DNA of 64,000 bases, taken from positions 1-64,000 of the forward strand of contig CALMVI010000152.1 in NCBI GenBank assembly GCA_937873095.1, written 5' to 3'. Each line of letters opens with the position of its first letter. Within the stretch, counting starts at the first letter, position 1. Position numbers and translations under genes: made by a program. The stretch is from an uncultured Acetobacteraceae bacterium. GTDB lineage: Bacteria > Pseudomonadota > Alphaproteobacteria > Acetobacterales > Acetobacteraceae. The notes beneath the pieces were generated by a model. The model ran no database searches and had not been told where the DNA came from. It was given only the letters and a program-made list of their open reading frames with translations. Below are positions 51,072 through 60,902 of this stretch, piece after piece.

Positions 51072-53279
51072 CTACCTGGCGAGCGTCTCGCGCAGGAAGG
51101 CGGCGCGGGTCTCGTCGACCCTGGCCCTGATCAGCGGGTCGGGGAGCAGGTGCGTCCCGGGAAGCAGGAGCAGCCGGTAGGGTCTGCCGGCCGTGGTCAG
51201 CGCCTGGGTCAGCTTGACGGTGTTTTCGAAATACACGTTGTCGTCCGTCAGCCCGTGCATGATCAGCAGCGGGCGGGAGAGGCTTGGCGCGTATGTCAGC
51301 ACGTTGCTGGCCCTGTACCCGGCGGCATCGTTCTGCGGCGTGTCGAGGTAGCGTTCGGTGTAGGCCGTGTCGTAATCGGCGAAGTCGACGACCGGGGCGC
51401 CGGCGGCGCCGGCGGCAAACACGTCCGGCCGACGAATGGTCGCCATCGCCGTGAAGTAGCCGCCGAACGACCACCCCTCGACGCCCACATGCCGCATGTC
51501 CATCTCCGGCACCAGCCTGCCCGCGGCCTGCAAACCCTCGACCTGGTCGTCCAGCGGCAGGTCGATGAGGTTGCCCTTGGTGGCGTGCTCGAAATCGTGG
51601 TCTCGCCCGGGCGTGCCGCGGCCGTCGACGCTGACGACGATGAAGCCGTGATCCGCCAGGCACTGGTTTTCGAGGCTGAGGCGAGGCGCGCGCTGCACCA
51701 CCTTCACCGTCGGTCCGGCATAGACGGACAGCACGACGGGATACTGGCTGCCGGGCAGGAAATTGGCCGGGCGGAGGATGGCGGCATCCAGGCTGCGCGG
51801 CCCGACGGTAAGGTATTCCACCTCGGGCAGGCTGCCGGGCAGCTCGGCATGGTTCGGCAGCTCGCCCGTGGCGCGTCCGTCTGGCGCGCGCAGGATGGTG
51901 CCGGCCTGACCGTCGGCCAGCGAAACCGTGTCGGCAAACAGCGCGTGGCCCCGCTCGGCCGAAAGATCCTCGGCGAAGCTCGCGCTGTGCAGGCCAGGCT
52001 GCGCCGCGACCGGCGACGGCTGGCCGCCTGCCAGGTCCACGCCGTACAGCCCGAGCGAGAGCCGGTCCGGACTGCCGGTGACGATCACCCGGCGATGCGC
52101 CGCATCCGCGTCGTTAAGGGCGACGAAAGGCCACCCGGCCGGCGTGACCGCGTGGTCGAGCGTGCCGTCTGCCCGGCGCAGCTCGAGCTGCCAGGTGGCG
52201 CCCCGGTCGGCCGCCCACAGGAAGGCCGATCCGTCCGGCAGCCAGACCGGCATCGGGCGGCCAGGCGCCTCGTTCATCGCCGTCAGATCGAGCCAGGCAG
52301 GGTCGTTCTCGGTCAGCAGCGTGGCCGTGTCGCCCGTCCGGGTGTCGATTGCGACCAACGCCTCGCGCGTCTGCGTCCGGTTCAGGACCACCATCGTCAG
52401 CCTGCCGTGCTGCGGCCAGACGACCCTGGCGACGTATGGCCACTCGGCCTGGTCGAGCTTGACCCAGGTGGTCGGTCCGCCCTCGCGCGCGATGAGCCCG
52501 AAGCGTATGCGGGCGTTGGCAGTGCCGGCGCGCGGGTAGCGGAACGCGGTCGGTGGCGTTTGTGGGTGCGATGGGTCGGCGATGAAATGCTGTTCGACGG
52601 CCGAGGTGTCCGCCTCCTCATAGAGCAGCCGCCGGGAGTCCGGCGACCACCAGACGCCGTCTGCGCGGTCCAGCTCCTCGGCGGCGGCAAACTCGGCGAC
52701 GCCCCTGGTCAGCGTCTCCGTCCCGCCGCGTGTCAGTTGGGCGTCCTGGCCGGTTGCACGCTCGACGACGTGCAGGTCGTGGTCGCGCACCACAGCGACG
52801 GCTTGCCCGTCGGGCGAGAGGCGCGGCGCGATCCAGCCGCGCCCAGGCAGCGGTGCCACCGAACCCTGCGGCAGCGACACCACCGAGAGCGTGTCGGCCT
52901 GGCTGATCAGCACCGTATCGCCGCTGTCGGACACGGCAAAATCGGTGATGCCGGACATCGTCATGCGTGCCCGCTCACGCCTTGCGCGCTCCTCGGCGCT
53001 CAGATGCTCGGGCTCCAGGCTGGGGGCGGCCAACTCCCGCTCGGTCCGGCTGCCCACATCGTATTCGAACAGCCTGAGCCGGGTGTCGCGGGGGCCGCTG
53101 CGCAGGTAGAGGACGTGCGTTCCGTCCGGCAGCGGCACCACGTGGCGGGGCTGACCGAGGGTGAAGTTTCGCGTCTGCGCGAGCGTCTCGAAACAGTCGG
53201 GGGCGGCGTGGCCCGGTTGGCCGACCAGCGCCCCCGCTGCGATCAGCAGGGCGGCCAAGCCGTGCCGGAACACGGTCAA
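51072..53279 (-). CDS. S9 prolyl oligopeptidase family peptidase (DPP-IV-like), exported
   Basis: A 735-aa protein with a signal peptide (FRHGLAALLIAAGALVGQPGHA). The first 450 residues form a beta-propeller (GWIAPRLSPDGQAVAVV, WWSPDSRRLLYEE). The C-terminal alpha/beta hydrolase carries the nucleophile GWSFGGYFTAM, the acid loop HGLTDDNVYFENT and histidine GTHLLPD. DPP-IV-like enzymes cut dipeptides from peptides in the periplasm. The start is TTG 53279, overlapping the stop of the upstream carboxypeptidase (TTGA); GTG 53273 is an alternative. Confidence 0.88.
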   Translation of the reverse strand: MTVFRHGLAALLIAAGALVGQPGHAAPDCFETLAQTRNFTLGQPRHVVPLPDGTHVLYLRSGPRDTRLRLFEYDVGSRTERELAAPSLEPEHLSAEERARRERARMTMSGITDFAVSDSGDTVLISQADTLSVVSLPQGSVAPLPGRGWIAPRLSPDGQAVAVVRDHDLHVVERATGQDAQLTRGGTETLTRGVAEFAAAEELDRADGVWWSPDSRRLLYEEADTSAVEQHFIADPSHPQTPPTAFRYPRAGTANARIRFGLIAREGGPTTWVKLDQAEWPYVARVVWPQHGRLTMVVLNRTQTREALVAIDTRTGDTATLLTENDPAWLDLTAMNEAPGRPMPVWLPDGSAFLWAADRGATWQLELRRADGTLDHAVTPAGWPFVALNDADAAHRRVIVTGSPDRLSLGLYGVDLAGGQPSPVAAQPGLHSASFAEDLSAERGHALFADTVSLADGQAGTILRAPDGRATGELPNHAELPGSLPEVEYLTVGPRSLDAAILRPANFLPGSQYPVVLSVYAGPTVKVVQRAPRLSLENQCLADHGFIVVSVDGRGTPGRDHDFEHATKGNLIDLPLDDQVEGLQAAGRLVPEMDMRHVGVEGWSFGGYFTAMATIRRPDVFAAGAAGAPVVDFADYDTAYTERYLDTPQNDAAGYRASNVLTYAPSLSRPLLIMHGLTDDNVYFENTVKLTQALTTAGRPYRLLLLPGTHLLPDPLIRARVDETRAAFLRETLAR

Positions 53280-54409
53280 GCGCTGTGCCCGGTTCTCCTG
53301 TCGCGTACCGCCAGGGTGCAGCCGTGATGTCCGGTGCCGCAGGCGGCGCTGGCCTTGGCCGCGGCCGGATGCCTGGCGCCGGCGGACACGGCCGGCCGGG
53401 ACGCAAGGGCGACGGCCCACCGATGTGCCGGCACGCGAGCGAACTTGCCATGATGGCCGGCCAGGTGGAACGCGGCCAGCCGCAGCGCGGTGGGCGGCAG
53501 AGCCGACGGATCGGCACTGGCCATGAGCGACGGCAGCCGGAACCGCGGCGCGGCATGGCGCGTGACCGGGACGCCAAGCTGCTCGAAACCGTCATCGAGC
53601 AGGCTCGCCATGTGGAGGTCGCGCTCCGGATTGGAGCGGGCGCCCATGACCACGCCGATCAGGCGGACGCCACCGCGCATCGCCGAGGTGACGAGGTTGT
53701 GGCCGGCGAGCAGTGTGTAGCCAGTCTTCAGCCCATCCGCGCCGTCATAGGCCTGAAGCATGCGGTCATGGTTGGGGATGTTGCGGCCGTGAAAGAAGAA
53801 CACCGGCTCGCTGAAGTAGTGGTAATGTTCCGGGAAATCCTGGATGAGGTGATGCGCCAGCAAAGCCAGGTCGCGCGCCGTGGTCGTCTGCTCGGCATCG
53901 GGCAGGCCGGATGCGTTGCGGAACGTGCTGTTCGACATGCCGAGCGAACGCGCCCGCAGCGTCATCATCTGGGCGAACCGGTCCTCGTTGCCGCCGATCA
54001 GCTCGCCCAGCGCGCAGGCCGCGTCGTTGGCCGACTTCGTGACGATCGCGAGGATGGCGTCGCTGACGGTAAAATACGTGCCCGGCAACAAGCCGAGCTT
54101 CGAAGGCTCCATCGAGGCGGCGTGTTCGGTGACGGGCACGCTCTGCCCGAGGGTAAGGCGTTTGTCCCGCAACGCCTCGAACGCCATGTATAAGGTCATC
54201 AGCTTGGTCAGGCTGGCAGGGTAGCGTAGCGCGTCCGCGTTCGCCGCCTCCATCACCTTGCCGGAAGCGTTGTCGACCACGATGGAAGCGTAGCGGGCAG
54301 ACCCTATCTGGGCCTGGGCGATGCCGAACGTCGACGCCGCGATGATCACGCCAGTCACAAGGTTGCGAACCGCTGGGCCGAGCAGGCGGAAAGGTGCCGT
54401 TACGTCCAC
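53276..54409 (-). CDS. D-alanyl-D-alanine carboxypeptidase (S11, DacA-like)
   Basis: A 377-aa penicillin-binding protein. An N-terminal signal segment ends in AQA near residue 34. Catalytic motifs are SLTK (Ser66, Lys69), SAN (126-128) and KTG (228-230). It trims terminal D-Ala from peptidoglycan stem peptides in the periplasm. The last 90 residues (after about 285) are Ala/Arg/His-rich and lack the amphipathic helix that anchors many DacA proteins. It precedes the S9 peptidase and shares a four-base overlap. Confidence 0.9.
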   Translation of the reverse strand: MDVTAPFRLLGPAVRNLVTGVIIAASTFGIAQAQIGSARYASIVVDNASGKVMEAANADALRYPASLTKLMTLYMAFEALRDKRLTLGQSVPVTEHAASMEPSKLGLLPGTYFTVSDAILAIVTKSANDAACALGELIGGNEDRFAQMMTLRARSLGMSNSTFRNASGLPDAEQTTTARDLALLAHHLIQDFPEHYHYFSEPVFFFHGRNIPNHDRMLQAYDGADGLKTGYTLLAGHNLVTSAMRGGVRLIGVVMGARSNPERDLHMASLLDDGFEQLGVPVTRHAAPRFRLPSLMASADPSALPPTALRLAAFHLAGHHGKFARVPAHRWAVALASRPAVSAGARHPAAAKASAACGTGHHGCTLAVRDRRTGHSA

Positions 54410-54567
54410 ACTGGTCCCCGTGCCTGTCTGCCGCGACTTAACGCGGCAATTTCGTGGTTGTCCAGCACATTGGACGCCGATTACGTTAAGCGCCGGTTAG
54501 GGCTGGCCGTAGCGGCACTGTGTTGGCGTTTACGGCCAACGGATGATGGTGCAGTGCACAAATCCTG

Positions 54568-54596
54568 TTGACTGCCTGAAATTGCTACTTTAGATT
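54568..54596 (+). promoter_or_regulatory. Putative sigma-70 promoter of the phasin gene
   Basis: TTGACT at 54568-54573 and TAGATT at 54591-54596 are separated by exactly 17 bases. They lie about 86 bases upstream of the phasin ATG in an AT-richer gap. The match to the housekeeping consensus is good (5 of 6 and 4 of 6). Confidence 0.6.
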
Positions 54597-54682
54597 GCTT
54601 TTGCTGCGCCGCACAACGGCGTGCAACACCATTGTGACGGTTCGCCTGCTTATGGAATCGTCCCTGAAACGGAGCAGGTAGC

Positions 54683-55186
54683 ATGATTACGAAGTCGAAG
54701 GCGGTGGAGGCCGCTATGGGCGAGTTGAAGAAGACCGAAGCCGTGACGTTCGACCGCGCGGTCGAGGATCTGAAGCAGGGCGCCGAAACGGCCAAGGCGA
54801 GTGTGGACCACGTCCAGGCCGATGTGAAGGTCGGGCTGGATAAGGTGCTGAAGACGGGCGAGAAGGTGACAGAGTTCGGCAAGGGCAACCTGGAAGCGGT
54901 GATGAAGTCCGGCCAGATCCTGACATCGGGCCTGACCGAGATGTCCCGCCTGATGGTCGAGAACGCGCGCACCGGGTTCGAGGAGGCGATGTCGGTGTTC
55001 AAGGCGGCCACGTCGGTGACGTCGGTCAAGGAGGCGATCGAGCTGCAGAGCAACTTCGCCCGCACCCGCATGGAGAAGGTGGTGAGCCAGAGCGGCCAGC
55101 TGACGGAGCATTCGCTCAAGATCGCCGAGCAGGCCTTTGCGCCGATCTCGGCGCGCGTCAACGCGGCGGTGGAGACGTTTTCCTGA
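54683..55186 (+). CDS. Phasin family protein
   Basis: A 167-aa protein that is almost all amphipathic helix, with the phasin pattern FDRAVEDLKQGAETAKASVDHV, VLKTGEKVTEFGKGNLEAVMKSGQILTSGLTEMSR and SVKEAIELQSNFARTRMEKVVSQSGQLTEHSLKIAEQAFAPI. Phasins coat polyhydroxyalkanoate granules and tune their size. GGAG is eight bases before ATG 54683. It is flanked by its own promoter and a strong terminator, indicating a monocistronic, highly expressed gene. Confidence 0.9.
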   Translation: MITKSKAVEAAMGELKKTEAVTFDRAVEDLKQGAETAKASVDHVQADVKVGLDKVLKTGEKVTEFGKGNLEAVMKSGQILTSGLTEMSRLMVENARTGFEEAMSVFKAATSVTSVKEAIELQSNFARTRMEKVVSQSGQLTEHSLKIAEQAFAPISARVNAAVETFS

Positions 55187-55214
55187 CGCTTCGGCGACAG
55201 GCTAAAGCATAGCG

Positions 55215-55242
55215 GGCCCGGGAGCGATCCCGGGCCGTTTTT
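55215..55242 (+). terminator. Rho-independent terminator of the phasin gene
   Basis: A perfect 9-bp GC stem (ggcccggga/tcccgggcc) closes on a GCGA tetraloop of the stable GNRA class and is followed by g-TTTTT. It begins 29 bases after the phasin stop. Confidence 0.9.
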
Positions 55243-55393
55243 GTAGGACCGGGCCGCCCGCACGCAACGCGCCCTTTTCCCCGGCGGCAGGCTTCCGATA
55301 TCATCGGATCTGATTAAACCAGGTTTGCTTGCCCCCTGGGCCGCACGGCCTGCACAGGTGCCGCACGCGCCATGGCGTCAGGATGGTCCGACG

Positions 55394-55717
55394 ATGAGTG
55401 ACAACGACAAGCGGGGCGACGGGCCCAGCACTGGTGTGGTGGTCAAGGCGCGCCCGAAAACGCGCAAGCCTGCCATGTACAAGGTGCTGATGCTGAACGA
55501 CGACTACACGCCGATGGAGTTCGTCGTCCACGTGCTGGAGCGGTTTTTCCAGAAGACCCGTGAGGAGGCGACACGCATCATGCTGCACGTGCACCGGCGC
55601 GGCGTGGGCGTGTGCGGCGTGTTCACCTACGAAGTGGCCGAAACCAAGGTGACGCAGGTCATGGACCTCGCCCGGCAGAACCAGCACCCCCTGCAATGCA
55701 CGATCGAGAAAGACTGA
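55394..55717 (+). CDS. clpS: ATP-dependent Clp protease adaptor ClpS
   Basis: A 107-aa protein with [25 protein letters not shown] (N-degron pocket Asn/Asp) and [29 protein letters not shown]. ClpS binds N-end-rule degrons and delivers them to ClpA, encoded 278 bases downstream on the same strand. ATG 55394 gives a normal disordered N-terminus ([11 protein letters not shown]). Confidence 0.95.
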   Translation: MSDNDKRGDGPSTGVVVKARPKTRKPAMYKVLMLNDDYTPMEFVVHVLERFFQKTREEATRIMLHVHRRGVGVCGVFTYEVAETKVTQVMDLARQNQHPLQCTIEKD

Positions 55718-55867
55718 CCGGGCCATCAGCCATCAGTCTTCGACCCGGCGGGAATCGTCCGCCAGCCGGCGCCTGCGGCGATCGAGGCTTGAGGTGACGC
55801 GCCCGCCCAGGACGTCGTGCGCCCGCGCCCCAGGCTTTTACGGTGCGTATATCATCCCCAAGTAAGT

Positions 55868-55896
55868 TTGACCGGCAGGGTATGCTGGCGACAATT
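55868..55896 (+). promoter_or_regulatory. Possible clpA promoter
   Basis: TTGACC (55868-55873) and ACAATT (55891-55896) are spaced by 17 bases, about 100 bases before clpA. The -10 match is weak. The clpS-clpA gap of 278 bases otherwise contains no gene. Confidence 0.3.
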
Positions 55897-55995
55897 TCAC
55901 TATCAGGGTGCCGGCAATTGCGGTCATCCTGTCATCTCCGGATAGGCGCGGGCACTGGACCCCCGTCATCAGGTGCCAAGGGGCGCTGAACCAAC

Positions 55996-58350
55996 ATGCT
56001 GTCACGCAATCTCGAACAAACGCTGCACCGGTCCCTGTCCTTCGCCAGCGACCGCAGGCACGAATATGCCACGCTCGAACACCTCCTGCTCGGATTGGCT
56101 GACGACAGCGATGCCGCCACTGTTCTGCGCGCCTGCGGAGTCGATCTGGACAAGCTGCGCCAGGACCTGACCGAGTTCCTCGACAAGGATCTGTCCGGCC
56201 TGACCACGGACCGGACGACCGAGCCGAAGCCCACCGCCGGCTTTCAGCGCGTGGTGCAGCGTGCGGCCATCCATGTGCAGAGCTCGGGGCGCGACGAGGT
56301 TTCGGGCGCCAACGTCCTGGTTGCCCTGTTCAGCGAGCGCGAGAGCCATGCCGTCTATTTCCTGCAGATGCAGGACATGACACGGCTCGACGCGGTGAAC
56401 TTCATCTCCCACGGCATCGCCAAGGCGCCTGGCCGGACCACGCCGCGGCCGTCCGCCAGCAGCGGCGGCAGCAACGGCCCGACGCCGGACACCCCCGAGC
56501 ATGAGCGGGAAGACAAGCCGCGCGGCCGCAGCCAGGACGCGCTGAGCACCTACTGCGTCAACCTCAACAAGAAGGCGCAGGCCGGCAAGATCGACCCGCT
56601 GATCGGTCGCGACCAGGAGGTGGAGCGCACGATCCAGATTCTGTGCCGCCGGACCAAGAACAACCCGCTCTACGTGGGCGACCCCGGCGTCGGCAAGACC
56701 GCGATCGCCGAGGGCCTGGCCAAGCGCATCGTCGAAGGCGACGTGCCCGAGGTGCTCGCCAAGAGCACGATCTTCGCGCTCGACATGGGCGCGCTGCTGG
56801 CCGGCACCCGCTATCGCGGCGATTTCGAGGAGCGGCTGAAGGCGGTGGTGACCGAGCTTGAGAACCAGCCGGGGGCCGTGCTGTTCATCGACGAGATCCA
56901 CACCGTGATCGGCGCGGGTGCGACCAGCGGCGGGGCGATGGATGCCTCCAACCTGCTCAAGCCGGCGCTCGCCAGCGGCTCGCTGCGCTGCATCGGCTCG
57001 ACGACCTACAAGGAGTTTCGCAACTACTTCGAGAAGGACCGCGCGCTGGTGCGGCGGTTCCAGAAGATCGACGTGGCCGAGCCGTCCGTCGAGGACACGG
57101 TCAGGATTCTCAACGGCCTGAAGACCAACTACGAGAAGCACCACAAGGTGCGCTACACCGACGAGGCGATCCGCGCCGCCGTCGAGCTGTCCGCCAAGTA
57201 CATCAACGACCGCAAGCTGCCGGACAAGGCGATCGACGTGATCGACGAGGTCGGCGCCAGCCGCATGCTGTTGCCCGAGGACAAGCGCCGCCGCACCGTG
57301 ACGCTGAAGGACGTGGAAGAGATCGTGGCCAAGATCGCCCGTATCCCACCCAAGAGCGTGTCCGCGGACGACAAGGAGACGCTGCGCAACCTGGAACGCG
57401 ACCTCAAGAGCATGGTGTTCGGCCAGGACCGGGCGATCGATGCCCTGTCCGCGGCGATCAAGCTGAGCCGCGCCGGCCTGCGGGAGAGCGAAAAGCCGAT
57501 CGGCAACTACCTGTTCAGCGGACCGACCGGCGTCGGCAAGACGGAGGTGGCGAGGCAGCTGGCCAGCACGCTGGGCATCGAGCTGATCCGGTTCGACATG
57601 AGCGAGTATATGGAGCGGCACAGCGTCAGCCGCCTCATCGGCGCCCCGCCCGGCTACGTGGGCTTCGACCAGGGCGGCTTGCTGACCGATGCGATCGACC
57701 AGCACCCGCATGCGGTGCTGCTGCTCGACGAGATCGAGAAGGCGCACCAGGACCTCTACAACATCCTGCTGCAGGTCATGGACCACGGCAAGCTGACCGA
57801 CCACAACGGCAAGACGGTCGACTTCCGCAACGTCATCCTGATCATGACGACGAACGCGGGGGCGGCCGACCAGGCCAAGGAGGCGATCGGCTTCGGCAGC
57901 ACCGTGCGCCAGGGCGAGGACGAGGAGGCGATCAAGCGGATGTTCACGCCGGAGTTCCGCAACCGGCTGGACGCGACCATCACGTTTGCCGGCCTGACCG
58001 AGGAGATCGTCGGCCGCGTGGTGGAGAAGTTCGTCATGCAGCTCGAGGCGCAGCTGGCCGACCGCAACGTGACGATCGAGCTGTCTTCGGCGGCCAAGGA
58101 GTGGCTGGCCGAACGTGGTTACGACCGGCTGTATGGCGCGCGTCCGCTGGGCCGTGTCATCCAGGAATACATCAAGAAGCCGCTTGCCGAGGAGCTGCTG
58201 TTCGGGCGGCTGGTCCGCGGCGGGTCGGTCAAGGTGGCGATGAAGGACGGCAAGCTCGATTTCGAGTTCACCGAGGCGCCGCCGACCGCAGTCATCGGCG
58301 GCGAGGATGGCGAGGGCAGTGCCGAGCGCGAGCCCGAAGTGGTGCAGTAA
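55996..58350 (+). CDS. clpA: ATP-dependent Clp protease ATPase subunit ClpA
   Basis: A 784-aa AAA+ unfoldase. The N-domain (residues 1-145, [30 protein letters not shown]) docks ClpS. The first AAA domain has Walker A GDPGVGKT (228-235) and Walker [13 protein letters not shown]. The second has GPTGVGKT (509-516) and [11 protein letters not shown]. It unfolds substrates and feeds ClpP. A Gly/Pro/Ser linker (about 146-180) joins the N-domain to AAA-1. No clpP is in the window. Confidence 0.96.
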   Translation: MLSRNLEQTLHRSLSFASDRRHEYATLEHLLLGLADDSDAATVLRACGVDLDKLRQDLTEFLDKDLSGLTTDRTTEPKPTAGFQRVVQRAAIHVQSSGRDEVSGANVLVALFSERESHAVYFLQMQDMTRLDAVNFISHGIAKAPGRTTPRPSASSGGSNGPTPDTPEHEREDKPRGRSQDALSTYCVNLNKKAQAGKIDPLIGRDQEVERTIQILCRRTKNNPLYVGDPGVGKTAIAEGLAKRIVEGDVPEVLAKSTIFALDMGALLAGTRYRGDFEERLKAVVTELENQPGAVLFIDEIHTVIGAGATSGGAMDASNLLKPALASGSLRCIGSTTYKEFRNYFEKDRALVRRFQKIDVAEPSVEDTVRILNGLKTNYEKHHKVRYTDEAIRAAVELSAKYINDRKLPDKAIDVIDEVGASRMLLPEDKRRRTVTLKDVEEIVAKIARIPPKSVSADDKETLRNLERDLKSMVFGQDRAIDALSAAIKLSRAGLRESEKPIGNYLFSGPTGVGKTEVARQLASTLGIELIRFDMSEYMERHSVSRLIGAPPGYVGFDQGGLLTDAIDQHPHAVLLLDEIEKAHQDLYNILLQVMDHGKLTDHNGKTVDFRNVILIMTTNAGAADQAKEAIGFGSTVRQGEDEEAIKRMFTPEFRNRLDATITFAGLTEEIVGRVVEKFVMQLEAQLADRNVTIELSSAAKEWLAERGYDRLYGARPLGRVIQEYIKKPLAEELLFGRLVRGGSVKVAMKDGKLDFEFTEAPPTAVIGGEDGEGSAEREPEVVQ

Positions 58351-58458
58351 GCTCGAGGGCGGCCGGTGATCGCGCCGGCCGCCGCTGGTTTGCCCACCGC
58401 AGGGCGACGATTGGCATGTGATCGTCACCCGCGCCGGAAGCGACGCAGGAGAGTGATG

Positions 58459-58740
58459 ATGAAAGCCACGTGGAACGGCCAGGTGATCGCCGAGAGCGAC
58501 GACATCGTCACCGTCGAGGGCAACGCCTATTTTCCGCTCTCGTCGGTCAGGCCGGACGTGCTGCGCGAAAGTGGCACGCATAGCACCTGCCCGTGGAAAG
58601 GCACCGCGTCGTATTACTCGATCGAAGCCGGTGGACAGACCAACAAGGACGCTGCGTGGTACTACCCGGAGCCCAAGCAGGCCGCCGCCGAGATCAAGGG
58701 CCGTGTGGCGTTCTGGAAGGGCGTCAGCGTCGTATCCTGA
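58459..58740 (+). CDS. DUF427 domain protein
   Basis: A 93-aa protein: MKATWNGQVIAESDDIVTVEGNAYFPLSSV, STCPWKGTASYYSI and DAAWYYPEPKQAAAEIKGRVAFWKGV. These are the hallmark DUF427 motifs, including the CPWKG and YYPxPxxAA blocks. The family is small, soluble and of unknown function. AGGAG lies seven bases before ATG 58459; ATG 58456 is adjacent and possible. The GNAT gene follows after seven bases. Confidence 0.87.
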   Translation: MKATWNGQVIAESDDIVTVEGNAYFPLSSVRPDVLRESGTHSTCPWKGTASYYSIEAGGQTNKDAAWYYPEPKQAAAEIKGRVAFWKGVSVVS

Positions 58741-58747
58741 GGCGGCC

Positions 58748-59230
58748 GTGCACGCTTCTGCCCGAGCGGACGCGTTCCAAATCCGTCGGGACGATCTGTC
58801 CGGGCCGGCCGCCCGCGAGTTGGTGGCCCTTCACATCGCCGGCATGCAGGCCAGTTCGCCCTCGGACGGCGTCTTTGCGCTCGGCCTCTCCGCGCTGCAG
58901 AAGCCCGACATCGCTGTCTGGACAGTCTGGCGTGACGCTCGCATCGCAGGCATCGGCGCGCTTCGCGACTTCGGCGACCGGACGGCAGAGGTCAAGTCGA
59001 TGCGCACCCATCCCGATTTCCTGCGTCGCGGGGTGGCCACCCTGCTGCTCGACCATCTGATCGCGCATGCCAACGCGAGGAGAATCGCCCGGCTGAGCCT
59101 CGAGACGGGCAGCGGGCCCCAGTTCGAGGCGGCGTGGTCCTTCTACACGCGACGCGGCTTCGTCCCCGGCCCTGCGTTCGCGGCTTACCCGGCAACCGAG
59201 TTCAACCGGTTCTTGCACTTGGCGCTCTGA
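58748..59230 (+). CDS. GNAT-family N-acetyltransferase
   Basis: A 160-aa protein. It has IAGIGALRDFGDRTAEVKSMRTHPDFLRRGVATLLLDHLI with the acetyl-CoA loop R-R-G-V-A, then IARLSLETGSGPQFEAAWSFYTRRGF, typical of GNAT motif B. The acceptor is unknown. The start is GTG 58748, with GAGG about nine bases upstream overlapping the end of the DUF427 gene region. Probably co-transcribed with it. Confidence 0.85.
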   Translation: MHASARADAFQIRRDDLSGPAARELVALHIAGMQASSPSDGVFALGLSALQKPDIAVWTVWRDARIAGIGALRDFGDRTAEVKSMRTHPDFLRRGVATLLLDHLIAHANARRIARLSLETGSGPQFEAAWSFYTRRGFVPGPAFAAYPATEFNRFLHLAL

Positions 59231-59247
59231 ACGAGAGCGGGCACACG

Positions 59248-60135
59248 CTACTCCGCGCGCAACGCCTGTTCCGCCTCTCGCAGCCGTGCTGCGGCGTCGG
59301 GGGACGGTTTCGGCACATGCAGATCGCAGCTTTGCAGTGCCTCGATCATCGCCTCGGCCACGATCAGGTGCGCAAAGCGTTTGTCGTCCGCCGGCACCAC
59401 GAACCATGGCGCGCGGGGTGCGGCCGTTGCCGCGATGGCTGCCTGGTAGGCGTCCTGGTAGTCGTCCCAGCGCTCGCGCTCGATCAGGTCGGCGGCGCTG
59501 AACTTCCAGTTCTTGTCCGGGTGGTCGATGCGGTGCAGGAAGCGGCGCTTCTGCTCGTCGCGCGAGAGATGCAGGAATATCTTGACGATCTGCGTGCCCT
59601 GGCGGGCGAGGTAGGTCTCGAACGCGGCGATGTCCTCCAGCCGGTGACGCCAGAACTTCTTTCCACCGACCGGACCCGGCAGGTTGAGGCGGTCCAGCAT
59701 CTCGGGGTGGACGCGGGTCACCAGAACGTCTTCGTAATGGCTGCGGTTGAAGATGGCGATCTGCCCGCGGGACGGGGCGTGGGCGTGCACGCGCCACAGG
59801 AAGCCATGCGCCAGCTCGGCAGGTCCTGGCTGCTTGAAGGCGGTGACCTGCACGCCCTGGGGGTTCACCCCGGTCATCACGTGCTTGATGGTGCCGTCCT
59901 TGCCGGCCGCGTCCATCGCCTGCAGCACCAGAAGCATGGACCGCCGGTCGTCGGCGTAGAGCCTGGCCTGCAGGTCGGACAGGCGAGACACCCCATCGGC
60001 CGTGAGGGTGTCGAGCTGGCTGTGCTCGACCAGGCCGCCGCCTGTGTCGGCAGGGTCGTGATCCTTCAGGCGGAACTTGGCTCCGTCAGCGACGCGGTAG
60101 CGGTCCAGCAGCGCGCCTGCCGTCTTGGGCGTCAC
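59248..60135 (-). CDS. ppk2: Polyphosphate kinase 2
   Basis: A 295-aa PPK2 with Walker A LQAMDAAGKDGTIKHV (about 75-82), GFLWRVHAHAPSRGQIAIFNRSHYEDVLVTRVHPE, lid module and IFLHLSRDEQKRRFLHRIDHPDKNWKFSAADLIERERWDDY. It moves phosphate between polyphosphate and nucleoside mono- or diphosphates. The length fits single-domain class I or III enzymes. The start is GTG 60135, overlapping the stop of the SDR upstream (GTGA). Confidence 0.9.
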   Translation of the reverse strand: MTPKTAGALLDRYRVADGAKFRLKDHDPADTGGGLVEHSQLDTLTADGVSRLSDLQARLYADDRRSMLLVLQAMDAAGKDGTIKHVMTGVNPQGVQVTAFKQPGPAELAHGFLWRVHAHAPSRGQIAIFNRSHYEDVLVTRVHPEMLDRLNLPGPVGGKKFWRHRLEDIAAFETYLARQGTQIVKIFLHLSRDEQKRRFLHRIDHPDKNWKFSAADLIERERWDDYQDAYQAAIAATAAPRAPWFVVPADDKRFAHLIVAEAMIEALQSCDLHVPKPSPDAAARLREAEQALRAE

Positions 60136-60902
60136 GCCGTCGCCCGTTTGACCGTCAGCGGGGCAGGACCCTGGCAGGTCGGCATCATCTCGATGCGGTT
60201 GATGTTGACATGCGCGGGAAGGGCTACCACCCAGGCCACCGCCTCGGCAACGTCGTCGGCGGTCAGCGGCGTGGTTCCGCGATACACGGACTCGGCGCGG
60301 GCTGCGTCGCCGTCGAACCGCACGGTCGAAAACTCGGTGCCGCCGCACAGGCCCGGCTCGATGTCGGTCACGCGCACGTTGGTGCCGACCAGGTCCGCCT
60401 TCAGGTTCAGCGTGAACTGCTTCACGAACGCCTTGGTGGCGCCATAGACGTGTCCGCCGGGATAGGCGTAGTCGCCCGCGATGCTGCCGAGGTTGACCAC
60501 GTGCCCATGGTTGCGCGCCACCATGCCGGGCAGCAGCGCGCGGGTCATGTGGATCAGGCCGGTCACATTGGTCGCGACCATGCGGTCCCAGCCCGCCAGA
60601 TCGGCCTCGTGCGCCGGGTTCAGCCCGACGGCCAGGCCAGCATTGTTGACCAGCAAATCGATCGCCTGCCAGCCGTCGGGCAGGCTGCCGGGCAGTGCCG
60701 CCACCGAGGCCGCGTCGGTCACGTCCAGCTGCAGCGGCCGTAAGGCCTGGCCCAGCTCGGCGGCCAGCGCGTCGAGCCGGTCGCGGCGCCGGCCGGCGCC
60801 GATCACGCGCCAGCCCGATCGGGTCAGCCTGCGGGCGATCGCCGCGCCGAAGCCTGCGGTGGCCCCGGTGACCAGCGCGGTCCCGGCGACGCTTGCGGTC
60901 AC
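60132..60902 (-). CDS. Short-chain dehydrogenase/reductase (YdfG-like)
   Basis: A 256-aa classical SDR: ALVTGATAGFGAAIARRL, DLLVNNAGLAVGLNPA, VVNLGSIAGDYAYPGGHVYGATKAFVKQF and DIEPGLCGGTEFSTVRF. This pattern fits YdfG-like NADP-dependent 3-hydroxy acid/serine dehydrogenases. The start is GTG 60902, overlapping the stop of the Ohr gene, and its own stop overlaps ppk2. It therefore sits in a coupled minus-strand run. Confidence 0.87.
   Translation of the reverse strand: MTASVAGTALVTGATAGFGAAIARRLTRSGWRVIGAGRRRDRLDALAAELGQALRPLQLDVTDAASVAALPGSLPDGWQAIDLLVNNAGLAVGLNPAHEADLAGWDRMVATNVTGLIHMTRALLPGMVARNHGHVVNLGSIAGDYAYPGGHVYGATKAFVKQFTLNLKADLVGTNVRVTDIEPGLCGGTEFSTVRFDGDAARAESVYRGTTPLTADDVAEAVAWVVALPAHVNINRIEMMPTCQGPAPLTVKRATA

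Noticed and set aside
50937-53327. 796-codon plus-strand open frame opposite the S9 peptidase
   Set aside because: No recognisable domain and Arg/Gly/Ala bias; the minus strand has an intact S9 catalytic triad.
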